Source: Catenovulum sediminis | GTDB lineage: Bacteria > Pseudomonadota > Gammaproteobacteria > Enterobacterales > Alteromonadaceae | Assembly: GCF_007289895.1 (NCBI RefSeq) | Contig: NZ_CP041660.1 | Coordinates: 1,302,001 to 1,366,000 of the forward strand | Reading direction: 5' to 3' | Length of the DNA: 64,000 bases | Part shown: piece after piece, positions 1-8,379 of the stretch | How the letters are laid out: each line of letters starts with the position of its first letter | How positions within the stretch are numbered: the stretch's first letter is position 1 | The notes under the pieces: model-generated | Told to the model about the DNA's origin: nothing | Databases searched by the model: none | The model's input: only the letters and a program-made list of their open reading frames with translations | Made by a program: the position numbers and the translations under genes

Positions 1-330
1 CATAAAATAAGGCAATGCGGATGTCATATGACCAATAAAACTAGGTGCTGCCGTGTGTACTGACTGGGCCACTAATTTTTCTAATAAAAAGCTAGTGTGT
101 TCAGAGACAAATGTCGGATTATCCGGTATTTCGGGATCACAAAAGTCACGTTCAATATCGCTTAAAGATATTGCCCGCGCAACCAAATGCTCATTTAAAA
201 AGCCGGCCAAATTATGAGAGATTTCACGCTCAATTCGTCCAAGCGTAGAATTTGGCGCTTCCGGTACTGTAAATATGCGGTGCAAAGACTGCAAATCGGC
301 CTTCGCGACTTTCGTAATTTCTTCTTTCAC
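1..330 (-). CDS. panP: Pyridoxal-dependent aspartate 1-decarboxylase PanP, N-terminal part (runs off the window)
   Basis: PanP makes beta-alanine from aspartate for pantothenate synthesis and replaces the pyruvoyl enzyme PanD in Vibrio and many Alteromonadales. Only the first 110 codons are here. The minus strand reads an open frame from a GTG at 330 to the window edge, containing SLHRIFTVPEAPNSTLGRIE and, near the edge, SFIGHMTSALPYFM, which is the characteristic N-terminal region of this group-II decarboxylase family. The catalytic PLP lysine lies outside the window. The frame is closed upstream by a TAA at 387-385 and has no ATG; GTG at 330 gives the expected N-terminus, with TTG at 348 as an alternative. 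It is divergent from yebG. Identification rests on remembered family sequence, not a search. Confidence 0.75.
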   Translation of the reverse strand, partial: MKEEITKVAKADLQSLHRIFTVPEAPNSTLGRIEREISHNLAGFLNEHLVARAISLSDIERDFCDPEIPDNPTFVSEHTSFLLEKLVAQSVHTAAPSFIGHMTSALPYFM

Positions 331-486
331 CCGAATAAAAATAATCAATTGGTCATTAATCTGACAACTGTAATTAAGTTTAGGTTACTTGTCTCGTATA
401 ACTGCTAAAAAATTTTCATATCTGGTTATAATTCGAACAAAAACTAAGAAAAAACTGTACAATTGATAATTAGACTTATAAGATAA

Positions 487-502
487 CTGTATATTTAAAC
501 AG
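487..502 (+). promoter_or_regulatory. LexA (SOS) box of yebG
   Basis: CTGTATATTTAAACAG has the canonical CTG-N10-CAG form with an AT-rich core. It ends 14 bases before the yebG ATG, so LexA bound here would cover the likely transcription start and the ribosome-binding region. YebG is a classic SOS gene, which makes a chance match unlikely. Confidence 0.88.
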
Positions 503-516
503 TAGGGGTGAAATTT

Positions 517-813
517 ATGGCTGTTAAAGCGTTATGGCAATGTGATCGGGATGGCAAAATGTTTACCAGTAAAAAAGAAGCAGACGCGCATGATCAAATG
601 TTAGAACTTGCTGAAGCAATTTCAACTGCAATTGAAGAGAATGTGCCAGGCATTGAAAGTGATAAATTAGATGACATAGGTCGTTTAATTGCCCGCAATA
701 AAGATTTATTCGCAAAAGCGTTTAAAGGCAAAGCGAGTGAGTTGGCTAATCTGGATTTTGCTGAACCGGTAGACGATAACGACAAAGTTGCTAAGTTAAC
801 AAAAGTCGGTTAA
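517..813 (+). CDS. yebG: DNA damage-inducible protein YebG
   Basis: YebG is a small SOS-induced protein of gammaproteobacteria, made after DNA damage; its biochemical role is poorly known. The 98-residue product begins MAVKALWQCDRDGKMFTSKK and carries the family signature FTSKKEADAHDQMLELAE near its N-terminus, followed by a helical middle and an acidic tail. The open frame can be extended to a GTG at 508, but the AGGGGTG at 504-510 is a good ribosome-binding site for the ATG at 517, so that start is preferred. A LexA box lies directly upstream. The gene stands alone, divergent from panP. Confidence 0.9.
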   Translation: MAVKALWQCDRDGKMFTSKKEADAHDQMLELAEAISTAIEENVPGIESDKLDDIGRLIARNKDLFAKAFKGKASELANLDFAEPVDDNDKVAKLTKVG

Positions 814-841
814 AAACTATACAGGATCACTTTCACCTTCT

Positions 842-858
842 AGACTTATGATAAGTCT
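842..858. other. Small perfect inverted repeat between yebG and the DUF6351 gene
   Basis: AGACTTA-TGA-TAAGTCT is a 7-bp perfect inverted repeat just 22 bases before the next ATG. There is no T-tract, so it is not a convincing terminator. It may be an operator or mRNA hairpin for the downstream gene; this is inference from symmetry only. Confidence 0.35.
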
Positions 859-879
859 GTCAATCTCGTTGAGGTTACT

Positions 880-3039
880 ATGGTGAAAGTGCATCGACTG
901 ACAGGGACGCTGATAACAATTTTAGCATTTGTTGTATTTACATCCGCATTTATCTCGCAAGAACAAACGAATCCACGTTTAATTACGGCGATTCCACCCG
1001 TGCAAACAGCTCCTCTGCTACAGCCAGATAAACATATTAGACACACCCCAAGACCAATTGATAACTACAATTACCCTATCCCATTGGGAGAAACTGGACC
1101 TCTATTGCCACTTTTTTCCGGCGATCTGCAATATCCATTTATTTGCATGACAGAAGAGTCTGGCTTCCAGCAACCCCTTGTTGATAACCAACATGGTTGG
1201 GGTATGCCTGTTTTTAAAGCAAGAAGTGACCGAGACAACCGAAATAATATTATTGGCTACAGTAAAGATTGTCAGATCCCAACAGGCCTTGTTTATTATT
1301 TAATCGATCAAAACAATAAAATCAACCGCTACAAAGGGCAGCCATTACAGCAAAACGAACAACTTGTGCGCATAGAATATGGTGTGATTCACAGATACAT
1401 TTATTTAATTGCAATGCCAATTCAACGATCGGAAATCAACAAGCGAGAAGCTAAATCACAATGGAATCAAAAATTGGTGTATCAGTTTACAGGGGGGGCA
1501 GGTATTGGTTTCAGACAAGGCTCAATGCAACCGCATAAACTGATAGAAAGACGAGTCAATCAATTAAAAGCGGGTTATGCAGTTATCACTTCAGGTGCAA
1601 ACCGAACCAGCTTCACCTACAACATGCTGCTTTCTGAAGATACCGCCAGACGCTTAAAAAAACATTTTATTAGTCTCTACGGCGAGCCAGTTTACACAGT
1701 GGGTGTCGGCGGCTCTGGAGGTGGACTTGCACAATATCTAATGGCGCAAAATGCGCCGGGACTGATTGATGGAGCCATTCCACTATATTCCTATCCAGAT
1801 ATGGTTTCGCAGGCGCTTTATGCATTAGATTGCGACTTGCTAAACAGTTATTACACCTTTAAAGCCAAAGATCGAGACTTCTGGCAAGACTGGTCTAAAA
1901 GGCCGGCTATTGAAGGGCTAAACGCCAATAATGGCGAGCCACACAAAGGCGCATTTTTTCAACCGATTAATCAGGCATTAAATGGTTTAATGCCCAGTTA
2001 TCCAAAAGGCAATAGTGAATGTATCAATGGATGGTTTGGACTATATGCATTTATTCATAATCCCAAACAAGGCTGGTTGCGAGATTATGTATCCGAAAAT
2101 TTGCAACAGCATGTGCACTGGAGCTACTGGCAAGACTTAGTCAATATTTATGGAAAAGATGACAAAGGTTACGCTCGTCATATTTGGGGGAATGAAGGCG
2201 TGCAATATGGTCTAAATGCTTTAAAACAGGGTCAAATTAGTTTAGAGCAATTTATCGACCTTAATCAAAAAATAGGTAGCTGGAAAGATGACTACCAAAT
2301 GCAACCTGAGCGGGTTGCCAGTGTCCCGTTTGCCAATATAAAAGTTTGGTTGTCTTTATGGGGGCATCACAATATCAACGAGCCGGATGCGAATCAGGTT
2401 GCAAAACGCCAGCCAACCGACCATAAAGCTGTCGAAAATGCCTATCGCTATGGGCAAATATTTGCGGGTAAAGCGGATCTGCCAATTTTAGATGTGCGCC
2501 ATTATTTGGAAGATCAATTTGACATGCATCATGTTTCGGCATCTTTCAGTGCCAGAATGCGTATGAAGACCTTAGCTGGGCATGCAGATAATCAGATAAT
2601 CTGGGTGGCACACCCAGATTATAATCCCGTAGACTTGGCCTTTAAAACCATGGATACCTGGTTGCTGAATATGTTAGACGGTCAAGAGATGTTAGATGCA
2701 AAGCCAACAGGTTTAGCAGACGCTTGTTTCGATGCCAAAGGGCAGACAATAGCGAGCGGCAATTCAGTTTGGGATGGCCCATGGAATCAAGCCGAAAATG
2801 GTATTTGTAGCGATAATTTTAAGGTTTTTAGTACCAGCCGTATACAAGCTGGCGCAAACTGGCTGGGAGATACTTTTGATTGCCATAGAGTTTCAGTTGA
2901 ACAGGCAGCACATGCTGGCATGTATGGTGAGATAGATGTAAGCCCAGTGATAACTCAGCTAAAACAAATATTTCCCACCGGGGTGTGTGATTATAACCAA
3001 CCCGGCATCGCAAAACCGACGGATCTGGCGCTTAATTAG
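880..3039 (+). CDS. Secreted DUF6351-family alpha/beta-hydrolase-like protein
   Basis: This 719-residue protein has an N-terminal hydrophobic signal or anchor (about residues 8-25) and then a long exported domain. It contains a nucleophile-elbow-like motif, TVGVGGSGGGLAQYLMAQN (about residues 275-293), preceded by the strand GYAVITSGANRTSF. The layout (strand, GxSGG, QYLxAQNxPGxxDG) is that of DUF6351 proteins, a family of putative serine hydrolases related in fold to tannases and polyester or oligomer hydrolases. The serine in GGSGG is the probable nucleophile; the partner Asp and His cannot be assigned by eye (HHVSASFSARMR near the C-terminus is one His candidate). Substrate is unknown. It is transcribed alone and meets the MMPL operon tail to tail. 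Confidence 0.65.
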   Translation: MVKVHRLTGTLITILAFVVFTSAFISQEQTNPRLITAIPPVQTAPLLQPDKHIRHTPRPIDNYNYPIPLGETGPLLPLFSGDLQYPFICMTEESGFQQPLVDNQHGWGMPVFKARSDRDNRNNIIGYSKDCQIPTGLVYYLIDQNNKINRYKGQPLQQNEQLVRIEYGVIHRYIYLIAMPIQRSEINKREAKSQWNQKLVYQFTGGAGIGFRQGSMQPHKLIERRVNQLKAGYAVITSGANRTSFTYNMLLSEDTARRLKKHFISLYGEPVYTVGVGGSGGGLAQYLMAQNAPGLIDGAIPLYSYPDMVSQALYALDCDLLNSYYTFKAKDRDFWQDWSKRPAIEGLNANNGEPHKGAFFQPINQALNGLMPSYPKGNSECINGWFGLYAFIHNPKQGWLRDYVSENLQQHVHWSYWQDLVNIYGKDDKGYARHIWGNEGVQYGLNALKQGQISLEQFIDLNQKIGSWKDDYQMQPERVASVPFANIKVWLSLWGHHNINEPDANQVAKRQPTDHKAVENAYRYGQIFAGKADLPILDVRHYLEDQFDMHHVSASFSARMRMKTLAGHADNQIIWVAHPDYNPVDLAFKTMDTWLLNMLDGQEMLDAKPTGLADACFDAKGQTIASGNSVWDGPWNQAENGICSDNFKVFSTSRIQAGANWLGDTFDCHRVSVEQAAHAGMYGEIDVSPVITQLKQIFPTGVCDYNQPGIAKPTDLALN

Positions 3040-3045
3040 CGCCAG
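3025..3045. terminator. Hairpin across the stop codon of the DUF6351 gene
   Basis: CTGGCGC-TTAATTA-GCGCCAG is a perfect 7-bp stem with a 7-base loop that includes the TAG stop codon. No run of T follows on either strand, so it is at best a weak or Rho-assisted terminator, or an mRNA 3' stabiliser between two convergent genes. Confidence 0.4.
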
Positions 3046-3091
3046 TATTATACCTTGAATTGCGACTGTCGATTAACTCTGGCTATTAAAA

Positions 3092-4321
3092 CTAGTAATA
3101 CCACTCAACTGAAAGTTGCACGAAATCTTCATTACGGAAGCTATACGCTAAATCTTGCATATCTTCCGAGGCAAATAACCACATATCCAGTGTCAATTTA
3201 GTCGAGTCGCCAATTCGAGTGCTGCCTTCAATAAACAAAGAGCGACTCTGAGAATAGTCGAGATCCTGACTAAAACCGGCTAAAACTTCTGTTGAGCTGA
3301 TATCATTCATTACGATTCTAGCAGCAATTGACACATCATTTTGTGTTGCCGTTGTACCACTTTCACCGCGTTCATCCCATGCGTATTCAGCGACAATGCC
3401 TAAATCGGTAAAACTGCCAAAAACGCCTACATAGGTGTATTCAAAGCCACCAACCAATGCATTGTAATTATCAATTTGGCGACCAAAGCGATTAATTGCT
3501 TCTAATTTCCACAACCAGTCTTGGTAGATATACTGCGCAACTGCACCCAACTGAGTGATTTGAGGGTAATAAGGCGTTAAAGCGTCAGCAACCCAAGCCA
3601 CAGAACCATCGCTTTGTGTCACTTGAGTTAACTGAGGGACAAACATGGGTTCGCGCGATGTACCATGAAACGCATTTAAACTTAAATCTAAATCGTCAAA
3701 CGTGTTGCGCCAATTGACCGCAAAATCGATATGACCCGATTTATCACTACTTTCATATTGGGCATTTTCGCTATCGATCACCAATGGACCGCGCAAACGT
3801 CCCTCTTTTCCAGCAAAGGTACGTTCACGAAAACCGGGCAATATAAACGCATCTAATACCCCCCAATCTTGAATAAGCGACAGCTGCACCATTGGCTGGC
3901 CCAGCTTATCTTCACCATCAAACGACTCAACACTGTCTGTTTGGTTCACAATATCCACCAAATGAACCGTCTCCGTTACCCCCCAAAACACTTTACTGAT
4001 ACCCAGCCTTAATTCCCAGTCGCGCTCTACATGCAACCAGGATAATTCACGGATATCAAAGTGCGTACGCTCACTGTCTTGCGAGTCTATGCGCAGGTAA
4101 GGTTTAAATGTTAATGCGTTATCACCTCTATCCCATTGCCAATAAAATTCAGGCTCCGCATTAATAGAAAACTGACTTTCAGTCTGTGCCGGATCGCTAC
4201 TCTGCTCAGCAAAATAACGACCTTCAGCGCCAATATAACCCCGAATATCAACTTCTTGTTCAGCCCAAACGCTCGCTGAACTTAACATAGCAATAGCCGT
4301 CGCTGTAATTTTTAAACGCAT
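3092..4321 (-). CDS. Outer-membrane beta-barrel protein of the MMPL/LolA-like operon
   Basis: A 409-residue exported protein with a signal peptide (MRLKITATAIAMLSSASVWA, cut before EQEVDI) and an aromatic, alternating-residue pattern ending in SVEWYY, typical of a C-terminal barrel strand. Many segments look like amphipathic beta-hairpins (WELRLGISKVFWGVTETVHL). It is the last gene of a TetR-MMPL-LolA-like-barrel operon. It may form the outer-membrane end of a lipid export route; this is inference from context. An ATG six bases upstream (4327) abuts the AAGGA and is too close; the ATG at 4321 has correct spacing. I cannot assign a closer family than DUF1302-like barrels. Confidence 0.65.
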   Translation of the reverse strand: MRLKITATAIAMLSSASVWAEQEVDIRGYIGAEGRYFAEQSSDPAQTESQFSINAEPEFYWQWDRGDNALTFKPYLRIDSQDSERTHFDIRELSWLHVERDWELRLGISKVFWGVTETVHLVDIVNQTDSVESFDGEDKLGQPMVQLSLIQDWGVLDAFILPGFRERTFAGKEGRLRGPLVIDSENAQYESSDKSGHIDFAVNWRNTFDDLDLSLNAFHGTSREPMFVPQLTQVTQSDGSVAWVADALTPYYPQITQLGAVAQYIYQDWLWKLEAINRFGRQIDNYNALVGGFEYTYVGVFGSFTDLGIVAEYAWDERGESGTTATQNDVSIAARIVMNDISSTEVLAGFSQDLDYSQSRSLFIEGSTRIGDSTKLTLDMWLFASEDMQDLAYSFRNEDFVQLSVEWYY

Positions 4322-4346
4322 TTTCATTCCTTACCCTGCCGCTGGC

Positions 4347-5150
4347 TTAACGGATTCTTCTTAATGTATTTTGATCAAAATCGCGGTCTGTTAAACCAAC
4401 CTGAAATTTAATATCTTCCGCTAACAAATCAGTACTCTTACCGGTTTGATGATTCACCATTGTCATTTTATGAGCACGCCAGTATTTACCCAAGTAAAGT
4501 TTATAATCGGCAAAGGTGAGTGTTTTAAGCAGTGATTTTTTTCTGTCGTAAAACTCTATTTTCTGTACCCGGTAATGTGACTTGTCAGTCCAGACAATTT
4601 GTTTACTGTAACCTGAATAGCGGTCGGTTGGCACAGATTCAATCACCCAAGCCTCTTCACCATTAATGGTTTCATCACGTAAATACTTGTAGCTATACTT
4701 TTCAACTTCAAACGAAGCTAAGTCTTCATAAGCAAATTCGCTGCCCATAAACGGACCCGACTTATTGCGCGAAGCAATTCGTTTAACACGCTTTAGCGCG
4801 GGTAAATACAACCATTGATCGTCTGGTTCATTAATATGTGAAAAATTTAAAAAGGCAGTACCAGCAACATCTCTGGGTTCATCAAATATCGTTAAACCTT
4901 TATCACCGTCCCCCTGTACCTCTAATGCTCTGATACGCATTTGGCGAACACTTTCTTGCCCTTGCGCGTTGCGCAAAACCATGATGGAGGTCGATTCACT
5001 GTCCCCCCACCCTCGGTCTCTTGCTTTGCGCTCTTTGGCAATTTCAAGCCCTTTCTCTTCAGCAGTTTGTGCGTGAGCCGCTGGCATGACCAATAAGCTT
5101 GTCAGACAAACTAAACTAAGCCATTGTTTTAGATTCGTTTTGCTCAACAT
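4347..5150 (-). CDS. Outer membrane lipoprotein-sorting protein (LolA-like fold)
   Basis: A 267-residue periplasmic protein with a signal peptide ending PAAHA, then a domain with DDQWLYLPALKRVKRI, GPFMGSEFAYEDLASFEVEK and YKYLRDETINGEEAWVIES. These are hallmarks of the LolA-like family that accompanies MMPL exporters. It would carry a lipid or lipoprotein-like hydrophobic ligand across the periplasm. The ATG at 5150, with GGAG nine bases upstream, gives a clean signal peptide. An earlier possible start lies inside the MMPL gene; the chosen start still overlaps that gene by 35 bases, which suggests translational coupling. Confidence 0.82.
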   Translation of the reverse strand: MLSKTNLKQWLSLVCLTSLLVMPAAHAQTAEEKGLEIAKERKARDRGWGDSESTSIMVLRNAQGQESVRQMRIRALEVQGDGDKGLTIFDEPRDVAGTAFLNFSHINEPDDQWLYLPALKRVKRIASRNKSGPFMGSEFAYEDLASFEVEKYSYKYLRDETINGEEAWVIESVPTDRYSGYSKQIVWTDKSHYRVQKIEFYDRKKSLLKTLTFADYKLYLGKYWRAHKMTMVNHQTGKSTDLLAEDIKFQVGLTDRDFDQNTLRRIR

Positions 5151-7458
5151 ATTCCGTTTCTCCACCCTGATATACTTTTTTATCAAACTTTAACAAAAAT
5201 GCTGGCAAGAATAAAAAGTCGACTGCCAACGCCAATACTATAATCATCGCGGTCAATAGCCCCATATCCCCATTTAAAGAAAACGACGATTGAGCTAGCA
5301 CCATAAAGCCAGTAAATAACACTAAGGTTGTGATCCACAAGGCACGGCCGACACTGGCAAACGCATAACGCACCGCTTGCTCTGCGGTTTGCCCTTTATC
5401 ACGAGCACGCTTATATTTACTTAAAAAGTGTACTGTATCATCCACCACGATACCTAAACACATACTGGTGACAATAGATAAACCTAAATTAACCTGCCCA
5501 ACAAATACGGCCCAAATACCAAAACCCATTGCTGCAGGTGCTAAATTGGGTATTAAACTTATCAAACCATACTTAAAGGATCTCAGTGCAAATATCAGCA
5601 AAATAGAAATCAGCACCAAAGCTAACGAACTGCCCACCAACATACTTTGCATGTTTTTCTCCCCAATGTGTGCAAACATTAACGAGGGGCTGGCCGCTGT
5701 CACATCAATAGTTGGTGCATTTTGCGCAAACCATTGACGAACATCATTCTCCATTTCTACTATCTCACCAGAACCTAAATTATCCATAGTGACCGTAATA
5801 CGTAAGCTGGATTTATTGATGTTGAGCTGGTTGTTGAGATCGAGTCCATACGGCAAGGACATTTCATACATTAATAAATACTGTGCGGCTAAATCCTGTT
5901 GCTGCGGTAATTTATACATTGCCGGATCGTCCGCATTCATATTCTGATTTAAGCGTTTAAAAGTATCGCTTAAACTAATCACATGATCGACACGCTCCTG
6001 CGATCTTAACCAGGTTGTGAAATCACCCACCACACGCAGAAATTCAGGATCGTTAATGCCACTATCCTGATTGGTGTGCAGTGCAAAATCCAGCATGGTG
6101 ACCCCCAACAAGTTCTCATCCATAAAGTCTGACGCATTGCGAAAAACAATATCTTCGTCAAAGTATTCCGTCGGCACATCATTCACTTTATTGAGTGGCA
6201 CTAAGGCGGCGATACCAACCACAATTAAAGTTGAAACAGGTAATAACATTTTTTGCCGACGAACCACCCAATCCGCAAACTTTTCCATATTGCCGATTTG
6301 CCCTTGTTTTTGTACCGGAACTTTAATCGGTAGCAAGTTTAGTAGTGCAGGTAACAAAGTAACCGCTAAGACAAACGCTAGCATCACACCAAACGCAACT
6401 AAATTACCCAAGTCTCGCAGCGGAGGAACGTCGGAAAAGTTGAAAGTTAAAAAACCAATTGCCGTCGTGACACTGGTTATAAAAACGGGCGCTAAATTTA
6501 GTTCAATGGCTTCTTCAATTGCCTGCCTTTTCGCCATCCCCTGACGTAAATTGTAGTTCATTGAAGAGACAATATGCACGCAGTCGGCTACAGCCAAGGT
6601 CATAATCACAGTCGGAGCGCTGACTGTCGCGGTAGACAAATACATTCCCATCCAGCCAAACATCCCCATAGAACCCAATATTGATGTAATAATAATCAAC
6701 AATGTCGCCATTGTTGAGAGCACCGATCTTAATAACAAACTGAGCATCAGTAGAACAGCTAAAAACATACCGGGAACCAGCGTCATCATGTCGCCCATCG
6801 ACTCCTCAACAAAGCTGTTATTCATCATAATGATGCCCGTCAGGTAAAAATTATGCTCTGGGTAGCGTTCACTGTATTTGTTTTCGATACCTCTAACAAA
6901 TGTTGCCACTTCTACTACATCAGCGGTTTGATCCAGTTTATCCGGCAGCTGCACTGTAATATTGACCATAGTAACGTGGCCTGAGGGTGAGACGGTGCGG
7001 TTAACGAGTAAAGGTTCATTTAATGATACTGCCTTAGTTTTATCTATCATCTCTTGCGTAATTTCAATGTCCGCAAATTCTGAAACCAAATAGTCTACGA
7101 TCAGATCATCTTGCTCTGCTTCTGTATGTTGATAGTTTGTTAAAGAGTCGACACGAGTTGAAAAAGGCGTCTGCCAGGCATCTTCGGTAATTTCAGTAAC
7201 TAACTTAAGGGTCTTGTGGTTAAAAACATCACCGGATTTCGGTTCAATAACAATTGAGACATTATCGTTTTTACTAAACGTCTTTTGCATCGCTTCAAAT
7301 TCTTGAAGCTGTTGGTTTTCAGCGCCAAAAAACACTTTATAGTCGCCGCGAAAATATAGATTTTGTGCACCAAATGCCATTACAAAAATGGCAATTAAGC
7401 TACACACCATGACTAAGCCAGAACGTGATACCAGCATTGCCAAAAAGCGATTTTTCAT
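5116..7458 (-). CDS. MMPL/RND-superfamily exporter
   Basis: A 780-residue inner-membrane transporter with the duplicated RND-like plan: one N-terminal membrane segment (about 15-30), a large periplasmic loop, a block of five to six membrane segments (about 235-385), then a second loop and a second block (about 610-760). The second block carries LGIVVDDTVHFLSKYKRA and the first LAVADCVHIVSSMNYNL. These are the membrane-4 motifs that hold proton-relay aspartates in MMPL and sterol-sensing-type permeases. The length fits the short bacterial MMPL class. Substrate is probably a lipid, judged from the LolA-like and barrel partners. A TetR gene lies just upstream on the same strand. Confidence 0.88.
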   Translation of the reverse strand: MKNRFLAMLVSRSGLVMVCSLIAIFVMAFGAQNLYFRGDYKVFFGAENQQLQEFEAMQKTFSKNDNVSIVIEPKSGDVFNHKTLKLVTEITEDAWQTPFSTRVDSLTNYQHTEAEQDDLIVDYLVSEFADIEITQEMIDKTKAVSLNEPLLVNRTVSPSGHVTMVNITVQLPDKLDQTADVVEVATFVRGIENKYSERYPEHNFYLTGIIMMNNSFVEESMGDMMTLVPGMFLAVLLMLSLLLRSVLSTMATLLIIITSILGSMGMFGWMGMYLSTATVSAPTVIMTLAVADCVHIVSSMNYNLRQGMAKRQAIEEAIELNLAPVFITSVTTAIGFLTFNFSDVPPLRDLGNLVAFGVMLAFVLAVTLLPALLNLLPIKVPVQKQGQIGNMEKFADWVVRRQKMLLPVSTLIVVGIAALVPLNKVNDVPTEYFDEDIVFRNASDFMDENLLGVTMLDFALHTNQDSGINDPEFLRVVGDFTTWLRSQERVDHVISLSDTFKRLNQNMNADDPAMYKLPQQQDLAAQYLLMYEMSLPYGLDLNNQLNINKSSLRITVTMDNLGSGEIVEMENDVRQWFAQNAPTIDVTAASPSLMFAHIGEKNMQSMLVGSSLALVLISILLIFALRSFKYGLISLIPNLAPAAMGFGIWAVFVGQVNLGLSIVTSMCLGIVVDDTVHFLSKYKRARDKGQTAEQAVRYAFASVGRALWITTLVLFTGFMVLAQSSFSLNGDMGLLTAMIIVLALAVDFLFLPAFLLKFDKKVYQGGETEYVEQNESKTMA

Positions 7459-7483
7459 CAGCCCTCTCCCTTCCTTTTAGGGG

Positions 7484-8293
7484 TTAATTTTTAAGCATAG
7501 CCAGATAATCTGAAAAGTAGACTTCTAACTTTTGCCAGCTTTTAACATAATCAAATTCTCCGGACAAAGGTAACCACCCCATACCGTCGAACAGAATGTT
7601 GATATTGAATAAAACCGAGTTATCTAAATTAAGCCTAGTGATAGCAAAACTATCTGCGGCATTTTGTAACAATAAATTCGTACCAAATGAAAATGACCAA
7701 TTAGCAAAGGAATATTTGGGGATCAAAAGCGGATCAATGTTTAATGAACCGTCTTTTATCGCATCATCGAAAACCTGATCACATAATAAAGCTATTTTTT
7801 TGTCACTCTCATCTAGCTGTGTAAGACGCTGCGCAGATGCTTTTTCGCCAACTGTAGAGGTTTTAGTGGAAATTGCACACATAAATAAAGCGGGCTCAAG
7901 TTGGCTATACAAACGATACGCGAAATGCATCGCCAGTCCTCGTTCTCGACTATTGCCGTTAAAATTTGCAGCTTTTATCATCAATTCACTGCACAAACCC
8001 ATTGAATGCACACCTAAAGCGGCAAACACATCTTCTTTACAGTTAAAGTGATTGTAGATAGTACCTTTTGAATAAGGAGAAGCTGAGACCAATTTATCCA
8101 TTGTCAGGTTTGTAAAACCTAATTCATCAACCAGCTGATGAGCAATCTGAATTAGCTCATATTCACGCTCTGCTATTTTTTCCGCTTTGCCCTTTCCACC
8201 AGAGCAACGCACCAAAGGGCAGAATTTATTACGCTTTTGCTTGAGATGTTTTAACCAAAAACCCATTTTATACGAACCGTCATTTTTTGACAC
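7484..8293 (-). CDS. TetR/AcrR-family transcriptional regulator
   Basis: The product has a TetR helix-turn-helix near residues 45-95 (IAHQLVDELGFTNLTMDKLV, then SPYSKGTIYNHFNCKEDVF), followed by an all-helical ligand-binding part to residue 269. It stands 25 bases upstream of the MMPL gene and probably regulates that operon and itself. The N-terminus is unusually long: about 40 basic, Cys-containing residues precede the HTH. The start is uncertain. The GTG at 8293 sits inside a TGAC-N5-GTCA palindrome (8288-8300), and an ATG at 8266 would leave that palindrome free as an operator. Confidence 0.85.
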   Translation of the reverse strand: MSKNDGSYKMGFWLKHLKQKRNKFCPLVRCSGGKGKAEKIAEREYELIQIAHQLVDELGFTNLTMDKLVSASPYSKGTIYNHFNCKEDVFAALGVHSMGLCSELMIKAANFNGNSRERGLAMHFAYRLYSQLEPALFMCAISTKTSTVGEKASAQRLTQLDESDKKIALLCDQVFDDAIKDGSLNIDPLLIPKYSFANWSFSFGTNLLLQNAADSFAITRLNLDNSVLFNINILFDGMGWLPLSGEFDYVKSWQKLEVYFSDYLAMLKN

Positions 8294-8300
8294 TTCGTCA
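8288..8300. promoter_or_regulatory. Candidate TetR autoregulatory operator
   Basis: TGAC-ACTTC-GTCA is a 4+4 palindrome at the 5' end of the tetR gene, with a second AAATGACG half-site close by on the minus strand. The position suits autoregulation, but the motif is short and unverified. Confidence 0.3.
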
Positions 8301-8308
8301 TTTTAGTT

Positions 8309-8337
8309 CAAAAAAAGCTCAACAGTGAGCCTTTTTT
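8309..8337 (-). terminator. Rho-independent terminator of the COG0523 gene
   Basis: Read on the minus strand, GCTCA-CTGT-TGAGC is flanked by A-rich DNA on the left and seven T on the right. It follows the COG0523 GTPase gene and separates it from the tetR operon. Confidence 0.7.
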
Positions 8338-8379
8338 ATATATTAATTCGGATGGCTTTATAACCACCCGTTATACGAT

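Noticed and set aside
214-408. 64-codon plus-strand open frame near the left edge
   Set aside because: It is antisense to the conserved start of panP.
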